Part shown: piece after piece, positions 45,307 to 57,133 of the stretch
Numbering within the stretch: the stretch's first letter is position 1
How the letters are laid out: each line of letters opens with the position of its first letter
Source: Cucumis sativus
Taxonomy: Eukaryota > Streptophyta > Magnoliopsida > Cucurbitales > Cucurbitaceae
Assembly: GCF_000004075.3 (NCBI RefSeq)
Contig: NC_026661.2
Location: 1,364,001 to 1,428,000 of the forward strand
Length of the DNA: 64,000 nucleotides
Reading direction: 5' to 3'
Made by a program: the position numbers and the translations under genes
The notes under the pieces: model-generated
Database searches by the model: none
What the model was told of the DNA's origin: nothing
The model's input: the letters and a program-made list of their open reading frames with translations, nothing else

Positions 45307-47752
45307 CTTCCTTCTGTGATTAGAAAAGACAAATGCCAAAGTATTGAATTATCAAACAGTCAAGCTATTTCAATTTGGCTTCATGGTTTGGCAATGATGG
45401 TAGTATATATAACAAGGGTTGAAGAAACAAGAGGAGTCTCAACCTCATTAAAAAAGTATGTTGCAGTATAATTGAGATATGGATGCTTCATCACCGTCTA
45501 AGATATGTCCAAGCAATGTCTCCCTCCAACCAGGTCCTTACTCACCGGCATTCATTGTATTTTTTTTAAAACCACACGAATGCATCTTATTCAATCATAT
45601 GCCTTTTTAAATTTGATATTGTTTGAAAGATCCATCAGTTGTTGGTTTTTGCAAGTGACAGCCTTGTCTTATTCATGAAAGTCATAAACACACCCAAGTG
45701 CACGAGTGCAATTTTATTTGTACGGTTCAAATTATTTACTTTCAAAGAGAAAATGTTGATAAAAACACAGGTCTTTCTTGCCTGACTTGAAACTGGTACT
45801 TCAACTCATCACTTTTCTTCCTTATAATTTCCATTATGCTCCATGAGTCCTGGCTACTTTAGGCTTCTGTATTCATTTTTTCTTGAAATTCCATTCCGGC
45901 ACTTCGAATGATCAAGCACAATGTCTATATGTAAACTTCTTAACCGTTAGCTACATACATATCTATATTTTGTACATTTTGCTCCTTAAGATAATAAATC
46001 AGTTTCTCTTTTTGCCTTTGGATATAGCTAACACATTGTTAGTAAACCATATAAATTTGTGTGTCGATTTTTTTATTGAATTATTTGCATGTTCTTTGTA
46101 TCTATCATAACCAAATCAATAAACAATGTGATTTGTTGAACATATGTTTAATCTACTCCTCAGTTTTTGCCTTCAATAAAATATACTACGTATGTCTTGT
46201 GCATACATCAATTATCTTCATAAGACAACTATTTAACCCTACAATATTGGTTTCCAAAAAAACTTGTACAACTTAATTATCCCACTCTATGAAGTTTCAT
46301 TTTTTCTTTTTACTTGATCCAATGCCATTATGTTGACTCGTGGTGGTTAGTTCTGGTATTACGACATCAAGAATCCCTAGATCTACACTTATTTTCAATT
46401 TTCTAAAACATTCTATCAGCTTCCGGCAACCTTCCTTTTCACTGGGTGCCTAAGTATCCAGCACAAGCCTTTACTCATTCGAACCTCACCTTGAACTTTA
46501 AAGCTTAAGAAATCGTATCCTTCTTTGTCCAGTGGTACAAGTCCAGCTCGATTTGGATTGTAAAACCATTGCAATGTTTCAGCAATATTTCATGATCTCC
46601 AGTGTCCACCAACATTCCAACTCAGAAATAAACTAGTTTAACATGTTTTAATTCAGACAAAAAGGTTCCTCCCCAAACACACACGTGTGAAAAGTTCCAG
46701 GAACTTTCTATCTTCACAACCACATGATATTGTATCCATTTTCATGCCATGCCTCCCACACCAGGTATTTACCTCATAAATTATTCACTTGAATGCTCAG
46801 CAATCTAGTCCTTGTTTTTCACATGCACCTTCCTGGCTATTATAATGTCAAACCCAATTCATAAAATAAGAATCCCCACGAGTTATCTTGACAAAACTTT
46901 TCATGTGTAAAAGATCATCGCCTTTGCATTATTAGTTAAGGGTCTTAAGGCCATGCCCACATGCACATACACCAGTTTTTTTATGTATTTTAAGCAGGAA
47001 TTAGATCAAAGTAGCATAGTTGTTTGGTTTTAGAAAGGCCTAAAATTCATTTCTTATTAATCTATTCAGCGTAATGGCTCAATTGTGGATGCTGCAGTTC
47101 ATAACTCTGATTTTGTGAACATATTTTATGAAATCAAATCACTTGCGTGATTATATTTGTATTTAAAACTACATATGATGCATTGGCTCTTTGTGTGTAT
47201 CCCTCAGAAAATAAATTTGATTTATTTAATCAATCATTTAAAATGATTAACCTCCAAAACTTCATTATTTAGAACTGTTTTAGCCTCTTATTATTTTACA
47301 AATTATTACATCAAACTGCCATGAAGGTGAGAGACAATGTTCCCATCATTATAGCTTGAGGCTTACGAAGTCAGTCTACCATTTGCGTTTTTTTTCTAAT
47401 GTTGAGACATTTAGAATCTTAATAGTTGGCAGTGATGTAGATTCAAGGAACTTAATTTTCATCATTAGTTGATCAATGAAACTATGATTTCACTAGAACT
47501 TTAGCCATAGGAAAACTTTAGTTGATTACTACTTTTATGATTTACTTTTACTATTTTCTACATCCTTCATCAGTTCATCGGGACTGATTATTGGAATAGT
47601 TAAGTTATTGCTGATTGATAGAAAAATTAGAGATCAAGAAATTGCTGAAGCCACAAATTGAGAATAGTGTTTGTATATTTACTGTTTTTTACAATCTACA
47701 AAAATGGATTCTCATGAGATTGGCCATCATACTTCTATCTGAAATTTCAAGC
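45307..47752. other. Spacer between D12 and D13
   Basis: Paralogous to the D10-D11 spacer, including the decayed promoter-like block (about 46575-46790). It also has a stretch near 45895-46060 that matches the D2-D3 spacer on both sides of the insertion there. No supportable gene. Confidence 0.55.
45403..45522 (-). promoter_or_regulatory. D12 promoter: TATA-like box and single TGTCTC
   Basis: GTATATATAAC at about 45403-45413 and TGTCTC at 45517-45522. No proximal GAGACA. Confidence 0.5.
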
Positions 47753-48634
47753 TTAGTAGTTGTAGATATTGAGAAGTGAAACTCTAGTTTTAATAAGATG
47801 CCTGTATAGAGCCTCGAGATCGCCTTCAAGGTCTTCAATGTTTGAACCAAATATCTTCAATGCGTTCTGTAAGTTGTCAACTTGAACACGGAAATCAGAT
47901 TTCTTTGTTTTTTGAGAGGCAATTGAATGTAATGCAGCATCAACCAGTGCCACTTCATTTCTATTTGTTTCTTCAACTTCACAAGCTACCCTTTTGGATT
48001 GCACAAGCTTGGAAACAAGAGACCAATGGCTCGAATTTGATGAAAACTTGGGGCCTGCTAGGTAAGATAATAAGGATTTGACAACGTTGTAGCCAACTAC
48101 TTCGGCCTGTTTCAACGAGCTAACAATGGCTGAAGAGGCTTGACTTTTCTCACAACTTTTGGTTTCAATTGCCTTCAAGGCTTTATTGATTGTTTTCTTT
48201 ATCAACTTCCTAGAACTTAAGCCTTTCTGAACCTCACTTGCTATGAACATTTCACCTCCCCGTCTTCTGCGCAAAACGGATTCTAGTTCGTGCACACATT
48301 CTTTTGATTGCAATAATGCATCCTTAGCTATGTCACACAAATCCAATAGTTTGATAGATCCTTCAAGTAAATCATTGAAAGATTTCTTATCGCTCTCTTC
48401 AACAAGAATATGTTGGGTGTGAGACAACAGAAGCATCCTATCAATGGAATCATGCAAATCCTGAAGGTCATTTAGTTTATGGCATAGTTCAGATGAAGAA
48501 GATGTAGCTTTTGAAACCTCCTTCAATCTGCATAACTGCTCATCAACTTGATCAATGAATGGGTGTGGCTTTGAGGGCAAGCTGTTCGAGCGAACATGAT
48601 GAGAGTTTTTTGGGTTCAAAGCAGAGGCATCCAT
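47753..48634 (-). CDS. D13: DUF241 family protein (group IV), last gene of the array
   Basis: Intronless gene for 293 residues, the longest copy. It opens MDASALNPKNSHHVRSNSLPSKPHP (in two parts). Motifs: SFNDLLEGSIKLLDLCDIAKDALLQS, ELESVLRRRRGGEMF, GLSSRKLIKKTINKALK, LAGPKFSSN and KTRVSLLNIYNY. The EETNRNEVALVDAALHSIASQKTKKS block is shared with D11. The MDAS start resembles group III and the body resembles D11, so the first residues may have been exchanged between groups. To its right no further copy is seen: the array ends here. Confidence 0.95.
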   Translation of the reverse strand: MDASALNPKNSHHVRSNSLPSKPHPFIDQVDEQLCRLKEVSKATSSSSELCHKLNDLQDLHDSIDRMLLLSHTQHILVEESDKKSFNDLLEGSIKLLDLCDIAKDALLQSKECVHELESVLRRRRGGEMFIASEVQKGLSSRKLIKKTINKALKAIETKSCEKSQASSAIVSSLKQAEVVGYNVVKSLLSYLAGPKFSSNSSHWSLVSKLVQSKRVACEVEETNRNEVALVDAALHSIASQKTKKSDFRVQVDNLQNALKIFGSNIEDLEGDLEALYRHLIKTRVSLLNIYNY

Positions 48635-49272
48635 CTTTCTTTCTTGATTGAAATCTTGAAAAGACGAAGGCCTAGCTTTTGAATTACAAAGCAGAGAATA
48701 TTTTCAGTTTATGATCAATTTCTAGCATAAGTGCAAATTTATATAACCAAGGCCAAAGGGACAGAAGGAACCTTCAACTCCATTATTGAAATGCTGAAGA
48801 AATAAAATAAAATCCTCAAGTTATATGATTGCAATATGGATCTGCAACACCGTATCAGCAATGTTTCTGCTATGTCTCCCTTCCACCATATTAAAAGCTG
48901 GCCTTTAACCTCTAAATATTTCCATTTTGTTTAGGAAGGCCATTAAATTTGGATGGTTTTCTCTTATGCAGAAAAGCATGTCTCCTGCACAGCTTACAGG
49001 CATCTTATAGTGTAGCAAAACAAATATGTAATATCTTTCTGTGTACACATAGAAACTAATCAACTTGTTGATGAATCTAGCAGTGTTACCATGAATATGT
49101 TTTTACTCCATAAATATTATCAAACAAAGCTCTCTTAATTCCGTAACTTCCCATCTAACTAGTTGTTTTGCTTAAACACTAGAATTCTTAAACCTGTAAA
49201 ATTCTGATCATTGATGCTTTGCTTCTTAGACATTTAAATCAAATGGATTCAATGGATATGAAGTTTGATGGG
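48635..49272. other. Spacer between D13 and the hAT remnant
   Basis: D13 promoter, then sequence similar to the D11 upstream flank. No gene seen. Confidence 0.5.
48736..48878 (-). promoter_or_regulatory. D13 promoter: TATA box and single TGTCTC
   Basis: GTTATATAAATT at about 48736-48747 and TGTCTC at 48873-48878. No proximal GAGACA. Confidence 0.5.
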
Positions 49273-50935
49273 AGTGAAACTTCAAAAATCGTACGAGACG
49301 AAGATACGGAAAAAAAAAGAAGAAAGAATGTCAAACAATCAATGGTTTTGGAACCACTGAGTCTAAAGGTGATCCTAATGACCCTCGTGCTAAATGTAAA
49401 TATTGTGGAGTTGTTTATGCATGTCATTCTAAACGTAGTGTTACAAGTACCCTTACAAAAAAAAAGAGAACAAACACAGATGACATTAGCTTCCAAACCT
49501 AAAGACAAAGTTGGGGAAGCTTTGGCTGAAATGATAATAGTAGATTAATTGCCCTTTAAGTTTGTGGATGGTAAGAGGTTTAAGAAATTTGTGGATAAAT
49601 TAACATGTGAAAATCAAACTAGATTTGTTGTTCCGTCTCGATTTACTGTGGCTAGAGATGTGCTTAAGTTGTATGTTAATAAGAAAAATCGCTTGAGAGA
49701 CGTGTTTGTAAAAAATAAGTATAGAGTTTCTCTCACCACCAATTGGTGGACAATGGGACAAAATATAAACTACATGGTCCAATTGCCCATTTCATTGCTT
49801 ATGATTGAAAATTACATTAAAGAATTTTTAGTTTCTGTCCAATCGAGAATCATAAAGACGATACTAGAGGTAAAACCATTGAAAACAATTTGAAGGATTG
49901 GGGCATTGAGAGGCTAATGGTTTTGACAGTTGATAATGCAAGTTCAAATAATATTGTTGTTGCTTATCTTTTAAAGAGACTCACTAAGGGATTATTGTTT
50001 GGTAGAGAATTTATGCATGTTTGTTGTTGTGTCCATAAATTGAATTTTATACTAACGGTTGCTTTTAAGGAACATAATGATTGTATTAATTGGTCTATAT
50101 GGTGTGCGAGTTATAAGGTCTTCTCCTGCACGTTGTTTGAAATTTAAAAGTGCATTGAAATTAAAAAAATACCTTGTAAGAGTTATGTGTATCTTGAAGC
50201 TGTTGTCAAGTTTGAAAAGGCTTTGGATAGATTAGAAGATGAAGATGCCTCTTATAGACATGATATGTCACCGAATAATAATACGATTTTTAACCGTCTT
50301 TTATGATGTGACATTGAAGATTTTGGGTTCTTATACTACTTCGAACTTGGTTTTCCATTATATTACAATGGTACAGAATTGTATAAGATTTGTATTATTT
50401 ATTTTTTTTTTTTTTTTTTTTTTTGATACCGAGGTTGTTGAATCCATAAGAAATGTAGCAAAACAATGTTGTAGTCGTCTTTTTCACGAGTACTGGAAGT
50501 GGAAGTGGAGTAGGATGGAGTAGTACAACTAGTACACATACTCCTTATAGGCTTGGAGGCTAATATTGAATTTGATTCAAATGAAAATGTGGGTAAAAAT
50601 TTTGTCTACCATACGATGGTTGAGGAATTTGAAGGTGATGCCACTACTACATCTTTCAAAGAGAGGTCATCGGATATTGATATTTATTTGTTGAAATTCA
50701 ATGTTAGAACCGAAGGTGATTTTGACATATTACCGTCGTGAAAGATGAACCGTGATCGATTTGAGGTTATTGGTCATATGGCTAGAGATATTTTAGCTAT
50801 TTCAATTTCTATCGTAGTGTCTGAATCAATTTTTAGTACTGGAGGACATGTTGATTACACTGATTATACTTTCATTATGAATGTAATCAAATTAATGGAA
50901 ATTTTAAATTACATTACAAACTTATTTGTAACGAA
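49273..50935 (+). pseudogene. Decayed hAT transposase (BED finger, ricesleeper-like)
   Basis: Remains of a hAT-superfamily transposase on the plus strand. The BED zinc finger is seen near 49340-49440 (GDPNDPRAKCKYCGVVYACH). Then come FKFVDGKRFKKFV, VPSRFTVARDVLKLY and LTTNWWT.GQNINYMV (49549-49790), and WGIERLMVLTVDNASSNN with LLFGREFMHVCCCVHKLN (49890-50060). The C-terminal dimerisation region DRFEVIGHMARDILAISIS and ESIFSTGG lies at 50745-50850. Frames change several times, stops interrupt it (for example 49546-49548), and a stretch around 50150-50550 is deleted or scrambled and contains a long T run. The protein cannot be made. Plant hAT enzymes cut and paste DNA in the nucleus. Confidence 0.88.
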
Positions 50936-51059
50936 CAACCGGTTAGAGCTTCAAAACCATTTTGGACATTTTTTCTTGTTCTTCTTTACCATTATCTCTA
51001 ATTTAGAAGAAGCAAAGAAAGTCGAGTAAAACTTGAAAGTTGTTACACAAAGGGGTCTT

Positions 51060-51400
51060 AAATTTATAAATATAAAAACGCGAAGCTGGCCAAGGGTCAC
51101 CAGACTTTTGACGACGACGAACTGGGCGGAGAGACACCGGACGGCAAGGGTTAGAAACTTAGAAGGAAACAAAAAAAACCTTATTTATATGTTATTATTT
51201 TTATAAAAAAAATGCATGAATCGGTTCGGTCAGTTTACACTTACCTCCCTCTCCGACCAAACTCCATTTGGTTTTTATTTTTCAAGAACCGAACACCGAC
51301 CGCCTACATCATTCCCTCACCCGGTCGGTTTCCGTAGTTCGTTTCGGTTTTGAGTTTTTTTTTTCTTTTTGAGGGGTAAATTTAATATATGAGCTTATGT
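51060..51400. other. Possible right end of the hAT element
   Basis: Repeated CGGTTCGG / CCGAAC / GGTCGGTTT sequences followed by CGGTTTTGAG and a T run (about 51215-51370) resemble hAT subterminal regions. A GC-rich stretch precedes them at 51075-51150. I could not find the matching left end or a target duplication. Confidence 0.35.
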
Positions 51401-53493
51401 CCAAAGATTAATATTGTAATGCAGGTTCATCTCCCTAACACTCTACTGTTTGAAACTTTTGCACCTAAAAGAATAAGAATCCTTACGCAAAGAAGGGTCT
51501 TGTTTCATAGTCAAGAATTCAGCTGCTACTTACAGGAACAATTACACCATACATACCATAATCACTTGTTGCTTGAAGAGGTCTCTCCACTTTATGTGGG
51601 TATATATATATATATAGGATTTGTTAAGAATACCAAGTCAATCAGCAACTACAGGTTTTGCTCGTCCTATGAAAGATGAAGGGTTTCGGGATACCTTAAA
51701 ACCTTTTTTGTATCATTCATCATTAGCAACCCCCTCTTTATCTATCACCAAAAACATATGCTTGATCAACTTCCCCAGTGGTATTGTCATGACTCATGAG
51801 AGAGTGTCTGTCCATGACATATTAATAACATTCTTGTTTTTATTTTCTTGTTTTTCATTCTTCTTTGAGAAACAAATATTTTTTATAAACATTCTCATGA
51901 CTTTAGCTCCCAAAATTTCCATTCAAGCTAAAAAAATTACAAGGTTGCTCATTTGGTAATATTTTTCTTTGACATCCTTGTGGGAAGTTTTGGGTAAAAA
52001 TTCCAAATCCAGTGTACTTTAGCAGAACCCCATCATTGCTCAAAAGAGGCAGTAATGAATAATGATAATGATGAAGGGCAGGCAATAATTTATCTTTCAA
52101 TTGTTTTAATAATTTTGATGTTAATTACTTTATTATTATCTCATCTTAATAGTTTATAATATGAGGGTTCAAACCTCAAACCAAATCTCTATTTTTTTTT
52201 TTTTTTTTTGTCTGTCACAATTCTATGTCACATGGGATTTAGAATCATTGTTTATATCATTTTTAACCATATTCAAACTTCATCTTTAAAGCCTTTATAC
52301 TTGCACATTTTCTTTATCATTGTTATTCTCTTCTCTATTCTTTCATCATTTTACTTACTCAATCATTTGGTTGTTAATTATGCTAATAAATGACATTTTT
52401 TTCTATTCTGGAAAACTTTTCAAAACGTAATACATAAAGTCAAAGAGAACACTTTGATTTCATTGATAACTAATATGTTAAAAGAAATGATAGAAAACAT
52501 ACAAAAATAAATATAAAATCTAAATAGACATTAACTATATAATCGGATCAATCTACTTGAAATCGCTTGGGCCAAGCAACAGAAGATTGCTAAATCAAAA
52601 TTACTCTAAAGATGAAGTACTGCTGGTTGGAAAAGGCCACCATTAGTGAATAGTGAAGGTGAGTTGAAGAGATTAAATAAACAAAGGAGAAAAAAGAGCA
52701 TCAGTAAGATACTCTCTATACTTTTACAAAAATGAGTTGACAAAATTTGCCAATCCTCCCAATCACCCAATCACAGAGTTAATAAGGCTTTTCCATATGA
52801 CTAGGGTGGTATCAAAAATGGTTTGTTTATGTACAATAATTGAATACAGAAAAATAACCCAAAAAAACAAAACATAAAAAAGTTACTGAAGAAAAATACA
52901 TATCCATCATCTTCATTTTGTGTCATTTTCATCCCTTAGCTTCATCACTGTGAAAACAACCCAAAGCCAGAGACTCCTGAGACATCAACCCGAGAATTCG
53001 AGTCACAACTTGCAAGAAGTTTTAAGTCCCAAATTCCCAATGCAGCATCCTTTACACTAAACATCCTATCAAGGAACCAGCTCAAGAAAACAAGTAATCG
53101 CACAATGTCATAAGCTTTTCACCTTGGCTGGAGGAGTAGGAGTCTGTCTTTGGCTAGCACAGCAGAGTGACTGAGCTAAGAATCTTCATTTCTTGAACAT
53201 TTGGAATAAATAAGTAGGTTCAAGTTAGCTTTAGGAATCAGTTGTTTGGCACCAATGATAACAGTTTCCCACTAGCATTTTATCATCGACCATCGGTTGC
53301 TCGCTCAATCAACTAGATGAAGTAGCATGATTCCAGATATCTAGAGCAGCATCTAAAGAGTCCATTGAATCATCCACTTTGTTTTTGAATCTTTAGTATT
53401 TCTACTATTGATGAAAGCTGCGGCCTAATTATCCAAATCACTATCAAAAAATGAGAAAATAAGATTCCGTCACTGAGAAGAAAAAAGAGAAAC
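51400..53493. other. Intergenic region left of the DUF630/DUF632 gene
   Basis: AT-rich, with a TA microsatellite at about 51601-51617 and a T run at 52191-52210. The part from about 52900 to 53493 is probably the 3' UTR and downstream region of the minus-strand gene. Small open frames show no recognisable domain. Confidence 0.5.
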
Positions 53494-56400
53494 TTATAGG
53501 ACTTTTTCCTGCTCGCTATTCAATCTTTCTTCCTCACTTCGTTGTAAAAGCTCTTCGTATAATTTCATGGAATCTGCAGTGAACCTCTCCATGGCCTCAA
53601 AAATGCGTTGCAGACTAGACTGCAGGCTACTACTGCTCATCTCACTTTGATAGACGGCATTTCCAGAAGCGGAGAGATGCTTTTCATCTCTAGAAACCAT
53701 TACCATCTTCTTGTCCAATGCCTGAATTTGTTTCTGTATCTTTTGGTCGTCTCGGTCCAAGTTTCTAACTTTTCTCTCCGATTCTTTGTTCTCCATCATT
53801 CTCTGTCGCATTTCTAGCTTATCGTGTTCCCATATTTGAAGCACACTCATACTAAACACACGCATAGAATCAAGCACTTCCTTCTCAGATAGTCTATCCA
53901 AAGCCTGTGACCACTGGTTACAGATCACAAATACCGGAGGTGCACCCATTCTTCCCGGTGAGAAGGGAGCTATACCGTCAGGCGTTTCCTCAGGTTCATA
54001 TAAAAGACACTTAAGAAGCCAATTATTCAAGGCTTTAACATACCCCTTTTGTGCACTGATCCAACTAGAGAAGCTGATCGTCCAGTTCAGAAGCTCATGC
54101 TCAAGCTCTTTCGTTGCTCCAAGATGCGATTCACTACTATTTTTACCAGATCCAATTGGACCTAAACTTCTCGATTCACTGATCGCTTGGTACTGCGCAC
54201 GATGGCAATCAAGCATACACCTCCACATCCTGGTTAATCTGAAATAGAAGCATTTGACATTTCACACCAAAAGATACAAAGAGAAAGGAACAAAGCAAGT
54301 AGTAAAAGCATATCTGCTACAATTTGAAAAGTTCAAGATTAACTATGAGAAGAAACCCAAATCAGCAAAAAGCAGTCACAATATGAGGGAGAGAAAAAAC
54401 CCCAGAAATTTGGCATGACATGGGAAGTTTAGAAGAAACATACCCATGAATTAGTTCATTCAGTTGTGGCCATAATTCTTCATCTCGAATCTTACTGATT
54501 GTCATGGAAATCTTGTCAACCACCTGTATGGCGATTCTTATTTTGGTAGATAGGCTCCTCACTAAAGCTTGAGTGGAATCAACTTTATGAGCTTCAGCAC
54601 CCTTCTCGTCTAAGCGCTTCAGCTTTCGACATTTCCTTTCATGCATTACTCGCATCTTCTCTTCCGCCTAAAAAGAAAATTCAACCCTCATTAGCACAAA
54701 CTATCAAAATCTCTGATGAGTGTAGAGGATCCCAAATCGTTTAACATTTAAATCTGAACGACATGATTGTAAACCCGATCAATATATATCTAAATTATTG
54801 AAGCTGTGACAAGAGACTAGCTATAAATTGAACCACCGGTGTCAAAATAAGATTATTCAGTACAACAAATGGATTTTCCAAAACTTGAGATTAGGATTGC
54901 ATCCTAGAGTTTGACTAAACAGTCCACATTACTGGGCAGATTTTTTTCCTTTTTTTTTTTTTTTTTTTGGCCCCCTTCACTATATGGACATTCATTGTAT
55001 TTTCTCTGGTATCTATCTTTTCAAATGAAAATTTTGGTTTCCTAAGTCAAAACACAACATAGAAGGAAAAAGAACAAAGTGGTCACAGGTTACCATAGCT
55101 GTACAATAAGGCTAATATATATTCAAATACAATACTTGAACAAAGCTTCTCTCGACATTAGTGGGGTAAGGTAAGCCATCAGCATAATGAAAGAAGTGGA
55201 CCCCATATCTCAATAATATAAAGTAATAATAACGCAAATGTATGATGTCAAAGTGACCTGGTTTACCAAGGCCATTCAAAAACTTTGCAAGGAACCCAAA
55301 GGGCAGAGTAGTTTAGCTTTGGAGAAAGCAATGACCAACAAATAAATGAATAGAAAATCAAGTGGCACTAGTATATCATACTTTAACTTCATTGTAGAGT
55401 TTCTTCTCCCACAGATACAACTTCCTCAAGGTAGAAGATAGATTTCCAGAGGCCATTCCAAACTCTTCCATATATAACTCAGCACCAGACGACGAAGGAT
55501 CGCCACTCTTTGAAGCGGAAGGTACCATTGACAGTGAAGGAGCAACAACGTGCAACATTTTTGACGAAACTGCCAGAAACCAGATGTAAGTCCATTCATC
55601 AAATGGCAACTTAAAAGAGTTAGAAACACAAGAAAAACACAGTTCATGAACAGAAGAGATTCTAATATGCTAATCGTAAATAAACAAGAGACAAAAAATC
55701 TCAGATTTACCAGATCAAGAAAAAGAACCCCAGAAAGAAATGTTCAAATCTCATTTAACATAAACACATTGTTTTGAAAGTACCCATAAATTTAATGGAT
55801 CTAAGCTATAATACCCACCATGTTTACGCTGATAGGGAAGCTTCCCAGCCTCCAGCATTTTTGCAATTTCGTTACCGGACTCCGATGCCCTCTCAAACTG
55901 AACCTCGATTTCTTTGGCAACTTCATAGACATCTCGTGACCCAGGCCTGCCCTTAAATGCACCACCATTGCCTCGATCCTCGGACTTCTCTGCCTTATCA
56001 ACCTTCTTATCCACCATACGGACTTCATATTCAACAGCATCTTCCTCGACCGCAGCACTCGGCCTCGTTTGGTAAAGCGAGGTCTTCGTATCATCACCCC
56101 CACCACGCTCATCCTCTGCAGGCATCTTCAAACCTTTCCCACCACCACTGCCACCGCCTTCCTCGACAAATTTTTGATTCCCATGTACCTCCTTAACGAC
56201 CTCATGTTGGTAAACTTCATCTTCCAAATCAGGAATCCCCTCTTCTTCCCTCACCTCCTTCGAGTCCCAGCTCGGCGCGTAGGAATTGTAATACTTGTCA
56301 TAAGTATCAAATGGGTTCAAGAAGTCCCAAGTGGACGCTCTCGGAGGCGAAGGCGGTGGCGGAGGCGGTTTAGACGACGTGCCTGAAGCTCCGGTAGATG

Positions 56401-57133
56401 ACATAGAACCATATGCAGTGGGTGGAAAAACAGAGCCACCATAATACCCACTGTCTTGGGGATAACCATAAGACGGATAAGAATTGTTGTAAGTCATGTT
56501 CGAGTTAGGATAAAAGTAACGACCTGAAGAAGAAGACGATTCACCGACTTGATAAACCTTATCTGGACTCATAGGCCTCTGCTCGTACACAACAGAGGGT
56601 GTCACTGATTTCCTCATATAATTCATATGCATAAACCCTCCACCTCCGCCACCACCGCCGATGCCGGGATATGAACCTAGACCTCCTTGATCCGGAAGCA
56701 TATAACCCATATGGCCGCCGTTGTGCAGGTCAAAAGGAGGGGAGTGATCGGAATGGTGAAGGGAACCGGATTCATCGTCAGAATCAGAGTGAGAGTGAAG
56801 GTGGGAACCGGAATTAGAGTGAGAAAGATGGTGATGAGGAACAGAATCTTCAATTGCAGAATCACCAGTTTTTCCCACAGGATCACCCTTCCGATGAGGA
56901 GGAAGATTGAGCTTCGGCGAAAGAGGAGACCCAGAAGAAACACCAACAACCGCAGCACTCTCTTCAATGAAATTATGCAACGAATGACCAATCCCTTTAA
57001 GAGAATGAATATACGCCAGATGAGCCTCTGCAAGTGAGTATCTAAGATGAATCGCTTCATCAAGGAAGGCACAACGCTCACGACAGAGCGCCACCGCTGG
57101 AAGGTCATCGACCTTAGAGCTGGAACAGCCCAT
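53494..57133 (-). CDS. DUF630/DUF632 protein, four coding exons, 823 residues
   Basis: Exons on the minus strand: 57133-55819, 55569-55382, 54667-54444 and 54238-53494 (2472 nt, in frame). Introns are GT-AG (249, 714 and 205 nt). The protein starts MGCSSSK, an N-myristoylation and possible palmitoylation signal, so membrane attachment is likely. DUF630 covers about residues 1-60 (DLPAVALCRERCAFLDEAIH). A long low-complexity region follows: His/Ser-rich (about 100-135), a Gly run (about 158-166), six prolines (256-261) and the family motif STWDFLNPF (267-275). DUF632 spans about 430-760, with ELWPQLNELIHG, MLDCHRAQYQAI and FVICNQWSQALDRLSE. The C-terminus is helical and probably coiled coil. 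Arabidopsis NRG2 and APSR1 and rice REL2 belong to this family; I cannot say which is orthologous. An upstream in-frame ATG (57160) is rejected because the family starts MGC. Confidence 0.95.

Noticed and set aside
55751-55818. Continuation of exon 1 frame beyond the splice donor
   Set aside because: A GT donor at 55818 and the AG acceptor before 55569 join the conserved KH and VSSKMLHVV segments in frame; the read-through tail has no family match.
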